Part shown: positions 1-8,874 of the stretch, piece after piece | How positions within the stretch are numbered: the stretch's first letter is position 1 | Layout of the letters: the number at the start of each line of letters is the position of its first letter | Assembly: GCF_030406605.1 (NCBI RefSeq) | Contig: NZ_CP129104.1 | Location: forward strand, 1,513,415 to 1,577,414 | Direction of reading: 5' to 3' | DNA from: Curtobacterium sp. 458 | GTDB taxonomy: Bacteria; Actinomycetota; Actinomycetes; Actinomycetales; Microbacteriaceae | DNA: 64,000 bases | Made by a program: the position numbers and the translations under genes | Notes under the pieces: generated by a model | The model's database searches: none | What the model saw: only the letters and a program-made list of their open reading frames with translations | What the model was told of the DNA's origin: nothing

Positions 1-1
1 T

Positions 2-478
2 GGTGATCGCTCGTTCCGCGGTGGTGCTGATCGTCCGCGTCGTGATGGTGACCGTCCGTTCCGTTCGGATCGTCCGGCGCGTGATGGTGATCGTCCGTTC
101 CGTTCGGATCGTCCGGCGCGTGATGGTGATCGTCCGTTCCGTTTGGATCGTCCGGCGCGTGATGGTGATCGTCCGTTCCGTTCGGATCGTCCGGCGCGCG
201 ATGGTGATCGTGCGTTCCGTTCGGACCGCCCTTCGCGTGACGGTGATCGTCCGTTCCGTCCGGATCGTCCGGCGCGCGATGGTGATCGTCCGTTCCGTTC
301 GGATCGTCCGGCGCGTGACGGTGACCGTCCGTTCCGCGGTGGTACCGATCGTCCCCGTCGCGACGGGGACCGTCCGTTCCGTTCGGACCGTCCTGCGCGA
401 GATGGCGACCGTCCCGAACGCCGCGACGGCGGCCGTCCGTTCCGCGGGGACTCCGACCGCCCGCGTCGTGACGGAGGC
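2..478 (+). repeat. 39-nt in-frame tandem repeat array
   Basis: About eight near-perfect copies of a 39-nt unit encode GDRPFRSDRPARD, with some units enlarged to GDRPFRGGTDRPRRD. Copies differ by single substitutions (Leu, Ala, Ser or Pro in place of consensus residues), which indicates expansion by unequal exchange. The array begins before the window, so its true copy number is unknown. Confidence 0.9.
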
Positions 479-1462
479 GACGACCGTCGTCGCTTCGGGG
501 ACGGCTCGCGTCATGCCGGCGCACGCTTCGGCGAGGCAGCCCGTGACGACTGGGAGGACCGCGACCCGTACGGCACCAAGTCCATCCGCCCCCGCCACGA
601 CGATCCGGAGATCCCGGACGGCGTGCAGGCACGTGATCTCGACCCTGCTGCCCGTGCAGAGCTCAAGACCCTCAGCAAGGACAACGCGGACTGGGTCGCG
701 AAGCACCTCGTCTCGGCGGCGCTCCTCGTGGACGTCGACCCCGAGACTGCGAACCAGCACGCACTGAGCGCTGCCCGTCGCGCCGGTCGCGTGGCCGTGG
801 TCCGGGAGACCGCAGCGATCACCGCGTACCGTCTCGGCGACTTCGCCACCGCGCTCCGTGAGCTCCGGACCTACCGGCGCATCGCGGGCAAGAACGACCA
901 GCTGCCGATGATGGTCGACTGCGAGCGCGGCCTCGGCCGACCCGAGCGCGCGCTCGAGCTCGGTCGTTCGGTCGATCGCGCTGCCCTCGACACCCCCGTG
1001 CAGGTGGAGCTCGCGATCGCGATGTCCGGCGCACGCCTCGACCTCGGCAATCCACAGGCCGCGCTCGGTGAGCTGGAGATTCCACAGCTCGACCCCTCGA
1101 CTGCGTACAGCTGGTCCCCGGCGCTCTACAGTGCTTACGCGGCCACGCTCGAGGAGCTCGACCGCCAGGACGAGGCCGACGAGTGGTGGGCCCGTGTCGA
1201 TCACGCGACCACGGCTCTGGCCGAGGCCGCTGACGAGGATGCTTGGGAGACGGTTGATGTGGTCGAGGAAGCGATCGAGGACGAAGGACACCGAGAGGAC
1301 GACGCCGAGCAGCTCGACGAGCCCGCAGTCGAGCAGGACGCCGACGACGAGCTCGAGCCTGCCGACGAACCCGCTCCCCTCGACGAGCCCGGCCCCGCCG
1401 ACGAGCCCGGCGAGATCGACGACGACAACCCCGCCGACGTCGACGGCTCCGCAGCCGGCTGA
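2..1462 (+). CDS. TPR-like protein with Arg/Asp-rich tandem repeats (5' end outside window)
   Basis: Open from the first base, so the N-terminus is missing. About 160 visible residues are a disordered 13-residue repeat of the type GDRPFRSDRPARD, followed by a helical domain of roughly 210 residues with paired-helix spacing like TPR repeats (for example AALGELEIPQLDP, LYSAYAATLEELDRQDEADEWW). It ends in a very acidic Glu/Asp/Pro tail of about 75 residues. Position immediately before a HAD phosphatase and tlyA corresponds to M. tuberculosis Rv1691, a TPR protein of unknown role. The basic repeat suggests nucleic-acid or ribosome contact, which is inference. The repeat part uses CGT, GAT and GGT codons, unlike the GC-ending codons of the rest. 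The 3' end overlaps the next reading frame by about 200 nt. Confidence 0.8.
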   Translation, partial: GDRSFRGGADRPRRDGDRPFRSDRPARDGDRPFRSDRPARDGDRPFRLDRPARDGDRPFRSDRPARDGDRAFRSDRPSRDGDRPFRPDRPARDGDRPFRSDRPARDGDRPFRGGTDRPRRDGDRPFRSDRPARDGDRPERRDGGRPFRGDSDRPRRDGGDDRRRFGDGSRHAGARFGEAARDDWEDRDPYGTKSIRPRHDDPEIPDGVQARDLDPAARAELKTLSKDNADWVAKHLVSAALLVDVDPETANQHALSAARRAGRVAVVRETAAITAYRLGDFATALRELRTYRRIAGKNDQLPMMVDCERGLGRPERALELGRSVDRAALDTPVQVELAIAMSGARLDLGNPQAALGELEIPQLDPSTAYSWSPALYSAYAATLEELDRQDEADEWWARVDHATTALAEAADEDAWETVDVVEEAIEDEGHREDDAEQLDEPAVEQDADDELEPADEPAPLDEPGPADEPGEIDDDNPADVDGSAAG

Positions 1463-2486
1463 CGCAGCTGCTCAGCCGTCTGACGGCCCGGTTCCCCCGA
1501 CGCGCGGGATCGACGTCGTCCTGACGGACCTCGACGGCGTCGTGTACCGCGGACGCAACGCGATCCCGCACGCCGTCGAGTCCCTGACGCGGGCGTCGCT
1601 CGGCGCCCGCGTCGGGTACATCACGAACAACGCGTCGCGGCGTCCGGTCGACGTGGCCGAGCACCTCGAAGCGTTCGGCCTCGAGGTCGCCGCGGACGAC
1701 GTCGTGACCTCGTCGCAGGCCGGCGTCCGACTCCTGTCGACGCTCGTGCCGGCCGGATCGACGGTCCTGGTGACCGGTGGCCTCGGGCTCACGAGCATCG
1801 TCGAGGAAGCCGGGTTCACGGTCACGAACAGCGCCGAGGACTCGCCGGCGGCGGTCATCCAGGGCTTCTCGCCCGACCTCGGGTGGAAGGAGCTCGCGGA
1901 GGCGTCCTTCGCCCTTGCGGACCCCGACGTGCCGTGGGTCGCGACGAACATGGACTGGTCGATCCCCGTCGAGCGAGGGATCGCGCCCGGCAACGGCACG
2001 CTCGTGTCGGCCGTGCACCAGGCGGTCGGCCGGATGCCGGTCGTCGCGGGCAAGCCCGAACGGCCGATCTTCGACGCTGCCCTCGCCCGCTTCGGCGGTG
2101 CGCATCCCCTGTTCATCGGCGACCGTCTCGACACCGACATCAAGGGGGCGAACGACGCCGGGATCCCGAGCGTCCTCGTCCTGACCGGGATCGACCGGGC
2201 GAAGCAGGTCCTCGCGGCCGACCCGAAGTCGCGGCCGACGTTCATCCTCGGCGACCTCCGCGGCCTGTCGACGCCGTACCCGGTGACGGACCGGCGCGAG
2301 GACGAGGACGGCACCCGGTACGTCACGGTCGGCGACTCCACGGTCGCGATGCGCGGGCACGTCGTGCGGGTGCTCGACGACGGCGACGACCTCGACCGAC
2401 TACGCGCGGGCGCGACGATCATCTGGGAGTCGGGCCTGGCCATCTACGGTCTCGACGTGGACCCGAAGCTGTACGGCGGCGAGTAG
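1257..2486 (+). CDS. HAD-IIA family phosphatase (glycerol-3-phosphate phosphatase type)
   Basis: The HAD-IIA core is clear: VVLTDLDGVVYRG carries the DxD nucleophile, ITNNASR is motif II, and IGDRLDTDIKGANDAG near the C-terminus is the Mg-binding motif with the cap domain between. The ortholog in the same gene order in M. tuberculosis (Rv1692) is a glycerol-3-phosphate phosphatase that recycles phospholipid headgroups; the same role is inferred. Start choice is difficult. There is no ATG, GTG or TTG in frame between 1260 and the catalytic motif, so the nearest usable start is ATG 1257, with GGGAG at 1245-1249. That gives about 85 Ser/Thr/Pro-rich residues overlapping the previous gene. A CTG start or a frameshift fusion with the previous gene are alternatives. 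Confidence 0.8.
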   Translation: MWSRKRSRTKDTERTTPSSSTSPQSSRTPTTSSSLPTNPLPSTSPAPPTSPARSTTTTPPTSTAPQPADAAAQPSDGPVPPTRGIDVVLTDLDGVVYRGRNAIPHAVESLTRASLGARVGYITNNASRRPVDVAEHLEAFGLEVAADDVVTSSQAGVRLLSTLVPAGSTVLVTGGLGLTSIVEEAGFTVTNSAEDSPAAVIQGFSPDLGWKELAEASFALADPDVPWVATNMDWSIPVERGIAPGNGTLVSAVHQAVGRMPVVAGKPERPIFDAALARFGGAHPLFIGDRLDTDIKGANDAGIPSVLVLTGIDRAKQVLAADPKSRPTFILGDLRGLSTPYPVTDRREDEDGTRYVTVGDSTVAMRGHVVRVLDDGDDLDRLRAGATIIWESGLAIYGLDVDPKLYGGE

Positions 2487-2487
2487 C

Positions 2488-2724
2488 GTGACCGACGTGC
2501 CGAACGAGGACCACCCGACGCAGCCGCAGCCCGGCGGCGTCTCGGCGCGTCCGAAGCCGGGCGGGGCCTCCGGCGTCCCGCTGTCCGACCAGGACCACGA
2601 GGACTTCGCCGCGCGGACCGCAGCGGCGGAGGAACTCGACCTCGCGGACCGTGCAGACGCCTTCGCGGCCCTGCACGATGAGCTCCGCACCCGACTCGAG
2701 AGCGGCGGCACGGCGAGTGCCTGA
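2488..2724 (+). CDS. Small acidic protein between HAD phosphatase and tlyA
   Basis: A 78-residue protein starting with GTG directly after the phosphatase stop and overlapping tlyA by 8 nt, so it is co-translated in this operon. The N-terminal half is Pro/Gly rich and the C-terminal half (from about residue 36) is one amphipathic helix rich in Asp, Glu and Ala. The position equals that of Rv1693 in mycobacteria, a small conserved protein of unknown function. No catalytic motif is visible. Confidence 0.75.
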   Translation: MTDVPNEDHPTQPQPGGVSARPKPGGASGVPLSDQDHEDFAARTAAAEELDLADRADAFAALHDELRTRLESGGTASA

Positions 2725-3556
2725 GCCCGCCGGAGCACCCGAGGGCGCTCGCGGCGGTCCCGTCCGTCTCGACGCGCTCGTCGCCGAACGCGGACTCGCA
2801 CGGTCACGCACGGCGGCGACCAAGCTGATCCAGGACGGGCGAGTCACCGTCGCCGGGGTCGCGGTCGTCAAGCCGTCCCACCCGACCCGTGCGGACGCCG
2901 CGATCGTCGTCGACTCCGGGGACGAGTGGGTGTCCCGTGCTGCGCGGAAGCTCGTCGGTGCCCTCGACGCCTTCGAGATCGACCCCACCGGACGCGTGGC
3001 GCTCGACGTCGGCGCGAGCACGGGCGGCTTCACCCAGGTGCTCCTCGCACGCGGTGCCCGTCGGGTCGTCGCGCTCGACGTCGGTCACGGCCAGCTCGAC
3101 CCCGTGGTCGCCCTCGACGACCGTGTAGCCGTGGTCGAGGGGTGCAACGCGCGGAACCTCACCGCCGAGTCGTACGCCGCGCTCGATCCGGCAGCTGCGG
3201 AGACGTCCCTCGTGGTCGGCGACCTGTCCTTCATCTCGCTCCGGATCGTGCTGCCGGTGCTCGCCTCCGCGGTGCCGTCCGACGACTTCGTGCTCCTGGT
3301 GAAGCCGCAGTTCGAGGTCGGTCGTGGTGGCGTCCGCGAAGGCATCGTGCGCGACCCGGGCCTCCGGAACGACGCGCTCATGAACGTGCTCTGGTCGGCG
3401 TGGGACGCGGGCCTCGGGACGTCCGGTCTCGCCGCTTCGCCGATCGTCGGCACGCACGGGAACCACGAGTACCTCGCGCGCTTCCAGCGTGGTGTCGGTA
3501 CCAATCCGACAGAATGGATCGACCGGGCGACGAGCCTGGCGGAAGGGGTGGCATGA
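2717..3556 (+). CDS. tlyA: TlyA-type 16S/23S rRNA 2'-O-methyltransferase
   Basis: Known TlyA enzymes 2'-O-methylate C1409 of 16S and C1920 of 23S rRNA, and their loss gives capreomycin resistance. Residues about 15-75 form an S4 RNA-binding domain (RLDALVAERGLARSR, then DGRVTVAGVAV). The FtsJ-like methyltransferase domain follows, with the SAM loop DVGASTGGF at 97-105, GDLSFISLR, and KPQFEVGR with the conserved Lys-Pro-Gln-Phe-Glu. GTG 2717 puts the S4 domain near the N-terminus and overlaps the upstream gene by 8 nt. Its stop overlaps the nadK start by 4 nt (ATGA). Length (279 residues) is usual for the family. Confidence 0.95.
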   Translation: MPEPAGAPEGARGGPVRLDALVAERGLARSRTAATKLIQDGRVTVAGVAVVKPSHPTRADAAIVVDSGDEWVSRAARKLVGALDAFEIDPTGRVALDVGASTGGFTQVLLARGARRVVALDVGHGQLDPVVALDDRVAVVEGCNARNLTAESYAALDPAAAETSLVVGDLSFISLRIVLPVLASAVPSDDFVLLVKPQFEVGRGGVREGIVRDPGLRNDALMNVLWSAWDAGLGTSGLAASPIVGTHGNHEYLARFQRGVGTNPTEWIDRATSLAEGVA

Positions 3557-4479
3557 GCGACGAACGGCACATCCTGCTCGTCTCGCACACCGGGCGGCAG
3601 GACTCGATCGATGCCGCGGTGGAGGTCTGCGACATCCTGCACGCCGCCGGGGTGACCCCGGTGATGCCCTTCGACGAGTACGCCGACGTCCGGCGGGCCG
3701 AGGCGTCCGTCGGCAAGGTCGACATCCTCGGGGTCGACGTGCAGGCGGACCAGCTCGAGATCGTCATCGTGCTCGGCGGCGACGGGACCATCCTCCGCGC
3801 TGCAGAGCTCGTCCGTGGGACCCGTGCGGCGCTCGTCGGGGTGAACCTCGGCCACGTCGGGTTCCTGGCCGAGAGCGAACGCCCCGACCTCGAGGAGACC
3901 GTGCAGCGCACCCTCCGTGGTGAGTACCACGTCGAGGAGCGTGTGGCGCTGCAGGTCGACGTCGTCGTCGGCCAGGAGACCGTGTACTCGTCGTGGGCGC
4001 TCAACGAGGCCACGATCGAGAAGGCGTCGCGCGAACGCATGCTCGAGGTCGTCACCGAGGTCGACGGCCGCCCCCTGTCGTCCTTCGGCTGCGACGGCGT
4101 GGTCATCTCGACCCCGACCGGCTCCACGGCGTACTCGTTCTCCGGCGGCGGCCCGATCGTCTGGCCGGACGTCGACGCGATCCTCATGGTGCCGCTGAGC
4201 GCGCACGCCCTGTTCTCCCGCCCCATCGTCGTCGGCCCGGACTGCACCCTCGCGGTCGAGGTGCTGCGCCGGACGAGCGGCGTCGGCGTGCTGTGGTGCG
4301 ACGGCCGCCGGGCGCACGACCTGCCACCGGGTGCACGTGTCGAGGTGCACCGGTCCTCTGAGCCCGTGCGGGTGGCGCGGCTCAAGGACGCCCCGTTCAC
4401 CGACCGTCTGGTGGCGAAGTTCCGCCTTCCCGTCACCGGCTGGCGCGGCCCGCAGCGCGACGACGAGGTCGACCAGTGA
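3553..4479 (+). CDS. nadK: NAD kinase
   Basis: Phosphorylates NAD to NADP with ATP or polyphosphate in the cytoplasm. The GGDGT nucleotide-binding motif lies at residues 75-79, the conserved NE of the NAD site is in ALNEATIEK, and the Gly-rich region TPTGSTAYSFSGGGPIV is intact. The protein has 308 residues, typical of actinobacterial NadK. ATG 3553 overlaps the tlyA stop, and its own stop overlaps the recN GTG. The tlyA-nadK-recN order is shared with mycobacteria. Confidence 0.96.
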   Translation: MSDERHILLVSHTGRQDSIDAAVEVCDILHAAGVTPVMPFDEYADVRRAEASVGKVDILGVDVQADQLEIVIVLGGDGTILRAAELVRGTRAALVGVNLGHVGFLAESERPDLEETVQRTLRGEYHVEERVALQVDVVVGQETVYSSWALNEATIEKASRERMLEVVTEVDGRPLSSFGCDGVVISTPTGSTAYSFSGGGPIVWPDVDAILMVPLSAHALFSRPIVVGPDCTLAVEVLRRTSGVGVLWCDGRRAHDLPPGARVEVHRSSEPVRVARLKDAPFTDRLVAKFRLPVTGWRGPQRDDEVDQ

Positions 4480-6170
4480 TCGAGGAGATCTCGATCGCCG
4501 ACCTCGGGGTGATCGGTGAGGCGACGCTCGAACTCGGTCCGGGCTTCACCGTCGTGACCGGTGAGACCGGCGCCGGCAAGACGATGATCGTCACCGCGCT
4601 CGGCCTCCTGCTCGGTGCCCGTGCTGACGCCGGTGCCGTCCGTCGGGGTGCATCGTCCGCCGTCGTCGAAGGACGCTGGCACGTGCCGGACCACGACGCC
4701 GTCGCAGAACGGGTCGAGGACGCCGGCGGCGCCGTCGAGGACGGCGAGCTCATCCTCACCCGTACCGTGTCGGCAGAGGGTCGCAGCCGCGCGACGGTCG
4801 GCGGTCGCAGCGCCCCGGTCGCGGTGCTCGGCGAGCTCGCCGACCAGCTCGTCACCGTGCACGGCCAGTCCGACCAGATCCGCCTCACGTCGGCCGCGGC
4901 CCAGCGCGCCGCCCTCGACGGGTTCGGAGGCCCGAAGCTCCGGAAGGCGTTCGACGCGTACGTCGCCGCGTACGACGCCTGGCAGCAGCACGCGGGCGAG
5001 CTCGAGACGCTCACGCGCGACCGAGACGACCGCGTCGCCGAGGCCGAGCGGATCCGCGCCGCCTCGGACGAGATCGAGACGGCCGACCCGCAGCCGGGCG
5101 AGGACGTCGAGCTCGCGGAACGGGCCGAACGGCTGGGCAACCTCGAGGAACTCCGGCTGTCCGCGGGCCTCGCCCACGAAGCGCTGTCGAGCGAGTCACT
5201 CGAGGGCGCACCGGACGTCGTCGGCCTCGTCGAGTCGGCACGCCGAGCGATCGAGCGCGTCGCGGCTTCGGACGCCGCACTGCAGCCCGTGCTCGAACAG
5301 CTGACGGAGCTGAGCATCCAGGCGACGGAAGCCTCGGCGAGCCTGTCGAGCTACCTCGGCTCGCTCGAACCGGACGCCGGTCACGACCTCGAGCTCATCA
5401 ACGAACGACGCGCCCTGCTCGCCGGGCTCACGCGCAAGTACGGCGAGACCGTCGACGACGTCATCGCGTACGGGCAGCGGGCCGGCGAGCGACTCCTGGA
5501 GCTCGACGGCGACGACGACCGCATCGCTGCACTGCAGCAGGCTGTGGAGCAGGACGAACAGACCCTCGCGGACGCCGCCGGTGCCCTCACCGCGGCCCGG
5601 ACCAAGGCTGCCGGCGACCTCGCGAAGCGCGTGACCGCCGAACTGAAGTCGCTCGCGATGGCCGGCGCCACCCTCGTGGTCGAGGTCACCGACGCGGAGG
5701 AGTACCGCCGACACGGTCGCGACCAGGTGGCGATCCTCCTGCAGCCGCACTCCGGCACCGACCCGCGTCCGATCGGCAAGGGCGCGTCGGGCGGTGAGCT
5801 CTCGCGCGTCATGCTCGCGATCGAGGTCGTCATGGCGGGCAGCACCACCGTCCCGACGTTCGTCTTCGACGAGGTCGACGCCGGCGTCGGCGGAGCGGCG
5901 GCGATCGAGATCGGGCGGCGGCTCGCGCAGCTCGCGGAGCGCACCCAGGTCATCGTCGTGACACACCTCGCGCAGGTCGCAGCTTTCGCGAACAACCACC
6001 TCAACGTCGTGAAGGACGCCAGCGGCGCGGTCACCTCGTCGAGCGTGCGGCGGCTCGACGGCGAGGAGCGGCTGCAGGAGATGGCACGGCTGCTCTCCGG
6101 CCTCGGCGACAGTGCCAGCGGCATGGAGCACGCCCGCGAGCTCCTCGAGGTCGCCGGTCAGTCCGCCTGA
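4476..6170 (+). CDS. recN: DNA repair protein RecN
   Basis: SMC-like ATPase for double-strand break repair. Walker A GETGAGKT is at residues 29-36. The central about 250 residues form a coiled coil rich in Glu, Arg and Ala. The ABC signature is [15 protein letters not shown] and Walker B is [11 protein letters not shown] followed by [11 protein letters not shown]. Full length at 564 residues. The GTG start is fixed by the 4-nt overlap with nadK. The stop is followed by a repeat-filled intergenic stretch rather than by the mycobacterial Rv1697/Rv1698 genes. Confidence 0.96.
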   Translation: MIEEISIADLGVIGEATLELGPGFTVVTGETGAGKTMIVTALGLLLGARADAGAVRRGASSAVVEGRWHVPDHDAVAERVEDAGGAVEDGELILTRTVSAEGRSRATVGGRSAPVAVLGELADQLVTVHGQSDQIRLTSAAAQRAALDGFGGPKLRKAFDAYVAAYDAWQQHAGELETLTRDRDDRVAEAERIRAASDEIETADPQPGEDVELAERAERLGNLEELRLSAGLAHEALSSESLEGAPDVVGLVESARRAIERVAASDAALQPVLEQLTELSIQATEASASLSSYLGSLEPDAGHDLELINERRALLAGLTRKYGETVDDVIAYGQRAGERLLELDGDDDRIAALQQAVEQDEQTLADAAGALTAARTKAAGDLAKRVTAELKSLAMAGATLVVEVTDAEEYRRHGRDQVAILLQPHSGTDPRPIGKGASGGELSRVMLAIEVVMAGSTTVPTFVFDEVDAGVGGAAAIEIGRRLAQLAERTQVIVVTHLAQVAAFANNHLNVVKDASGAVTSSSVRRLDGEERLQEMARLLSGLGDSASGMEHARELLEVAGQSA

Positions 6171-6188
6171 CGGCGGCCCGCATCCGGC

Positions 6189-6276
6189 AGGAAGCGCCAG
6201 CCACGCCGCCAGGAAGCGCCAGCCACGCCGGAAGGAAGCGACAGGCACGCCGGAAGGAACCGACAGGGACGCCGGC
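6189..6276. repeat. Four tandem 22-nt repeats behind recN
   Basis: Four consecutive units at 6189-6210, 6211-6232, 6233-6254 and 6255-6276, each of the pattern AGGAAGCGNCAGNNACGCCG plus two bases. The first two differ at only two positions. No coding frame or hairpin explains the array. It ends at a CGGCCGGGAGGCGCG element. Confidence 0.85.
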
Positions 6277-6382
6277 CGGGAGGCGCGACCCGAGCCCGCC
6301 ACGACCGGCGCGCCTCGAGGCGGGCCGAGCACCGGCCACCCACCCGCGCAACGCCCGCGGCGAACGCGGGTCGCGCCTCCCG
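6277..6382. repeat. 16-bp inverted repeat flanking the pyrG upstream region
   Basis: CGGGAGGCGCGACCCG at 6277-6292 is the exact reverse complement of 6367-6382, with 74 nt between the arms. The right arm lies just upstream of the proposed pyrG -10 box. It belongs to the GGAGGCGCG repeat family seen through the window. It may act as recN terminator or form a long-range hairpin upstream of pyrG. Confidence 0.7.
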
Positions 6383-6394
6383 TCCGATCTGACG

Positions 6395-6400
6395 TAGGAT
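6395..6400 (+). promoter_or_regulatory. pyrG -10 box, leaderless start likely
   Basis: TAGGAT matches the actinobacterial TANNNT -10 element and ends 8 nt before the pyrG GTG, so transcription would begin at about the start codon. No Shine-Dalgarno sequence is present between them. No C-rich run at the 5' end like that used for reiterative pyrG attenuation in Bacillus was seen. Confidence 0.5.
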
Positions 6401-6408
6401 GGAAGCCC

Positions 6409-8118
6409 GTGGCGGACACTTACAGCGGCGGAACACAAACTTCGAACGAGACCCCGAAGGTGACGAAGCAGATCTTCGTGACCGGCGGGGTCGTCTCGTC
6501 TCTCGGCAAGGGCCTGACGGCGGCCAGCCTCGGCAACCTGCTCACGGCGCGCGGCCTCAAGGTCGTCATGCAGAAGCTCGACCCGTACCTCAACGTGGAC
6601 CCGGGCACGATGAACCCGTTCCAGCACGGCGAGGTCTTCGTGACCGACGACGGCGCCGAGACCGACCTCGACATCGGGCACTACGAGCGCTTCCTCGACA
6701 TCAACCTCTCGCAGGCGGCGAACGTCACCACCGGGCAGGTCTACTCGAGCGTCATCGCCAAGGAGCGTCGCGGCGAGTACCTCGGCGACACGGTCCAGGT
6801 CATCCCGCACATCACCGACGAGATCAAGCGCCGGATGCGCGAGCAGGCGGAGAACGACCCCCAGCCCGACGTCATCATCACCGAGGTCGGCGGCACGGTC
6901 GGTGACATCGAGTCGCAGCCGTTCATCGAGTCGGCACGCCAGGTGCGGCACGAGCTCGGCCGCAACAACGTCTTCTTCGTGCACGTCTCGCTCGTGCCGT
7001 TCATGAACGCGTCCGGCGAGCAGAAGACCAAGCCGACGCAGCACTCCGTCGCCGCACTGCGCTCGATCGGCATCCAGCCGGACGCGCTCGTCCTCCGCAG
7101 CGACCGCCCCGTGTCGGACTCGAACAAGCGCAAGATCGCCCTCATGTGCGACGTCGACGAGGACGCCGTGGTGAACGCCGTCGACGTGCCCTCGATCTAC
7201 GACCTCCCGGGGCTGCTGCACGACCAGGGCCTCGACCAGGTCATCATCGACGCCCTCCGCCTCGAGGCACACGACGTCGACTGGTCGGCGTGGAAGCCGG
7301 TCCTCGACGCGGTGCACGAGCCGAAGAAGGAGGTCACGATCGCCCTCGTCGGCAAGTACATCGACCTCCCCGACGCGTACCTGTCGGTCACCGAGGCCCT
7401 CCGCGCCGGTGGGTTCGCCCACAACGCCCGCGTGAAGCTGAAGTGGGTCGTGTCCGACGACTGCACCACGCCCGAGGGTGCCGCGAAGCACCTCGGCGAC
7501 GTCGACGGGATCTGCGTCCCGGGCGGCTTCGGTGTGCGCGGCATCGAGGGCAAGCTCGGCGCGCTGCGGTTCGCGCGTGAGCAGGGCATCCCGACGCTCG
7601 GCCTGTGCCTCGGCCTGCAGTGCATGGTGATCGAGTACGCCCGCCACGAGGCCGGGCTGACCGACGCGTCGAGCACCGAGTTCGACCCGGAGACGACGAC
7701 GCCGGTCATCGCGACCATGGCGGAGCAGGTGGACATCATCGCCGGCGGTGACCTGGGCGGGACGATGCGCCTCGGTCTGTACCCGGCGCACTTCACCGAC
7801 GGGTCGCTCGCGGCGGAGCTGTACGGCGCCCCGGAGGCATCCGAGCGGCACCGTCACCGCTACGAGGTCAACAACCACTACCGCCAGCAGATCGCGGACG
7901 CCGGCCTGGTGTTCTCGGGCACCTCGCCCGACGGCACGCTCGTCGAGTACGTGGAGCTGCCGCGCGAGGTGCACCCGTTCTACATCGCCACGCAGGCGCA
8001 CCCGGAGCTCCGGTCGCGTCCGACGAACGCGCACCCGCTGTTCGCGGGGCTCGTCGGTGCGGCGATCGAGCGCGCGGGTGCCTCGAGCCTGTTCGACCCG
8101 CAGGAGTCGGCTGCCTGA
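6409..8118 (+). CDS. pyrG: CTP synthase
   Basis: Converts UTP to CTP with ATP and glutamine. The synthetase domain opens with [16 protein letters not shown] and continues with HYERFLD and [11 protein letters not shown]. The C-terminal class I glutamine amidotransferase domain has the nucleophile Cys in [17 protein letters not shown] and the His-Glu pair in AHPELRSRP. There are 569 residues, slightly longer than many because of a 15-residue N-terminal lead. GTG 6409 is chosen because it sits just after a -10 box and in front of the conserved N-terminus. Confidence 0.95.
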   Translation: MADTYSGGTQTSNETPKVTKQIFVTGGVVSSLGKGLTAASLGNLLTARGLKVVMQKLDPYLNVDPGTMNPFQHGEVFVTDDGAETDLDIGHYERFLDINLSQAANVTTGQVYSSVIAKERRGEYLGDTVQVIPHITDEIKRRMREQAENDPQPDVIITEVGGTVGDIESQPFIESARQVRHELGRNNVFFVHVSLVPFMNASGEQKTKPTQHSVAALRSIGIQPDALVLRSDRPVSDSNKRKIALMCDVDEDAVVNAVDVPSIYDLPGLLHDQGLDQVIIDALRLEAHDVDWSAWKPVLDAVHEPKKEVTIALVGKYIDLPDAYLSVTEALRAGGFAHNARVKLKWVVSDDCTTPEGAAKHLGDVDGICVPGGFGVRGIEGKLGALRFAREQGIPTLGLCLGLQCMVIEYARHEAGLTDASSTEFDPETTTPVIATMAEQVDIIAGGDLGGTMRLGLYPAHFTDGSLAAELYGAPEASERHRHRYEVNNHYRQQIADAGLVFSGTSPDGTLVEYVELPREVHPFYIATQAHPELRSRPTNAHPLFAGLVGAAIERAGASSLFDPQESAA

Positions 8119-8131
8119 GGCGACCGAGATC

Positions 8132-8175
8132 CGGACGGGAGGCGCGGTGCCAGCTGGCACCGCGCCTCCCGTCCG
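8132..8175. terminator. Perfect 44-bp palindrome behind pyrG
   Basis: Arms of 20 nt (8132-8151 and 8156-8175) flank AGCT, so all 44 bp form a perfect palindrome with an extremely GC-rich stem beginning CGGACGGGAGGCGCGG. There is no U tract. It starts 13 nt after the pyrG stop and is a likely terminator, one of the shared GGAGGCGCG hairpins. Confidence 0.75.
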
Positions 8176-8182
8176 TCCCGGG

Positions 8183-8240
8183 GTCGCGTTCTGGCGCTCG
8201 CAGTCGCGTTCTGTCGCTTGCGGTCGCGTTCTGTCGGGCG
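8183..8240. repeat. Three tandem 20-nt repeats
   Basis: Units starting GTCGCGTTCTG occur at 8183, 8203 and 8223 with constant 20-nt spacing, directly after the pyrG palindrome and before the NUDIX gene. The words GCGTTCTG/TGTCGC are near-complements of the GGAAGCGACAG units behind recN. Confidence 0.8.
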
Positions 8241-8280
8241 GAACCAGGTTCCGGGGACGGGGCGTGCTTGGATTGAGCAC

Positions 8281-8850
8281 GTGACCGACGCACCCATCGC
8301 AGACGAGCCCACCTCCTTCGACGTCACCGACTCCACGGTCGTGTACGAGGGCGTCGTGTGGAACGTGAAGCGGGACACCGTCGCGTACGGGGACGGCTCG
8401 ATGGTGCGCGAGTACATCGACCACACCGGGGCGGTCGCCGTGTACGCGGAGGACGACGAGGGACGCGTGCTCGTCATCCAGCAGTACCGGCACCCGGTCC
8501 GGGTGCGCGACTGGGAGCTGCCCGCGGGTCTGCTCGACCACCCGGGCGAGGACCACCTCGTGGCCGCGAAGCGCGAGCTCGCCGAGGAGGCCGATGTGGA
8601 GGCCGACGAGTGGGAGCACCTCGTCACCTACAACACCTCCTCGGGCGGGAGCGACGAGTTCCTCGAGATCTACCGCGCCCGTGGCATCCGAGCCACCGCG
8701 TCGGCGTTCGAACGGGAGGCCGAGGAGGCCGACATCGTGAAGCGGTGGGTGCCTCGCGCCGAGCTGGTCGAGGCGATCCTCGACGGGCGCCTGCACAACT
8801 CCGGGCTGGTGGTGGCGGTCCTCGCCGCCGACGCCGCGGCTCGTCGGTAG
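8281..8850 (+). CDS. NUDIX hydrolase, ADP-ribose pyrophosphatase type
   Basis: The Nudix box is readable in PAGLLDHPGED and AAKRELAEEADVEA, with catalytic REL and EE; the usual Thr-Gly after EE is Ala-Asp. The preceding Pro-Ala-Gly and the beta-strand VLVIQQYRHPVR are typical of the ADP-ribose/ADP-sugar pyrophosphatase group. The gene between pyrG and xerD in M. tuberculosis (Rv1700) is an ADP-ribose hydrolase, supporting that substrate. GTG 8281 is preceded by TTGGAT at 8268-8273, a possible -10 for a leaderless message. 189 residues. Confidence 0.9.
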   Translation: MTDAPIADEPTSFDVTDSTVVYEGVVWNVKRDTVAYGDGSMVREYIDHTGAVAVYAEDDEGRVLVIQQYRHPVRVRDWELPAGLLDHPGEDHLVAAKRELAEEADVEADEWEHLVTYNTSSGGSDEFLEIYRARGIRATASAFEREAEEADIVKRWVPRAELVEAILDGRLHNSGLVVAVLAADAAARR

Positions 8851-8874
8851 CGTGCCGGTCGTCACGGTGACCGC

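Noticed and set aside
819..2360. 513-residue minus-strand ORF opposite the repeat protein and HAD gene
   Set aside because: Very Arg-rich translation with no domain pattern, antisense to a clear HAD coding frame; a typical shadow in high-GC DNA.
6189..6276. Tandem 22-nt units as a CRISPR array
   Set aside because: Units are directly adjacent without spacers and no cas genes are near.
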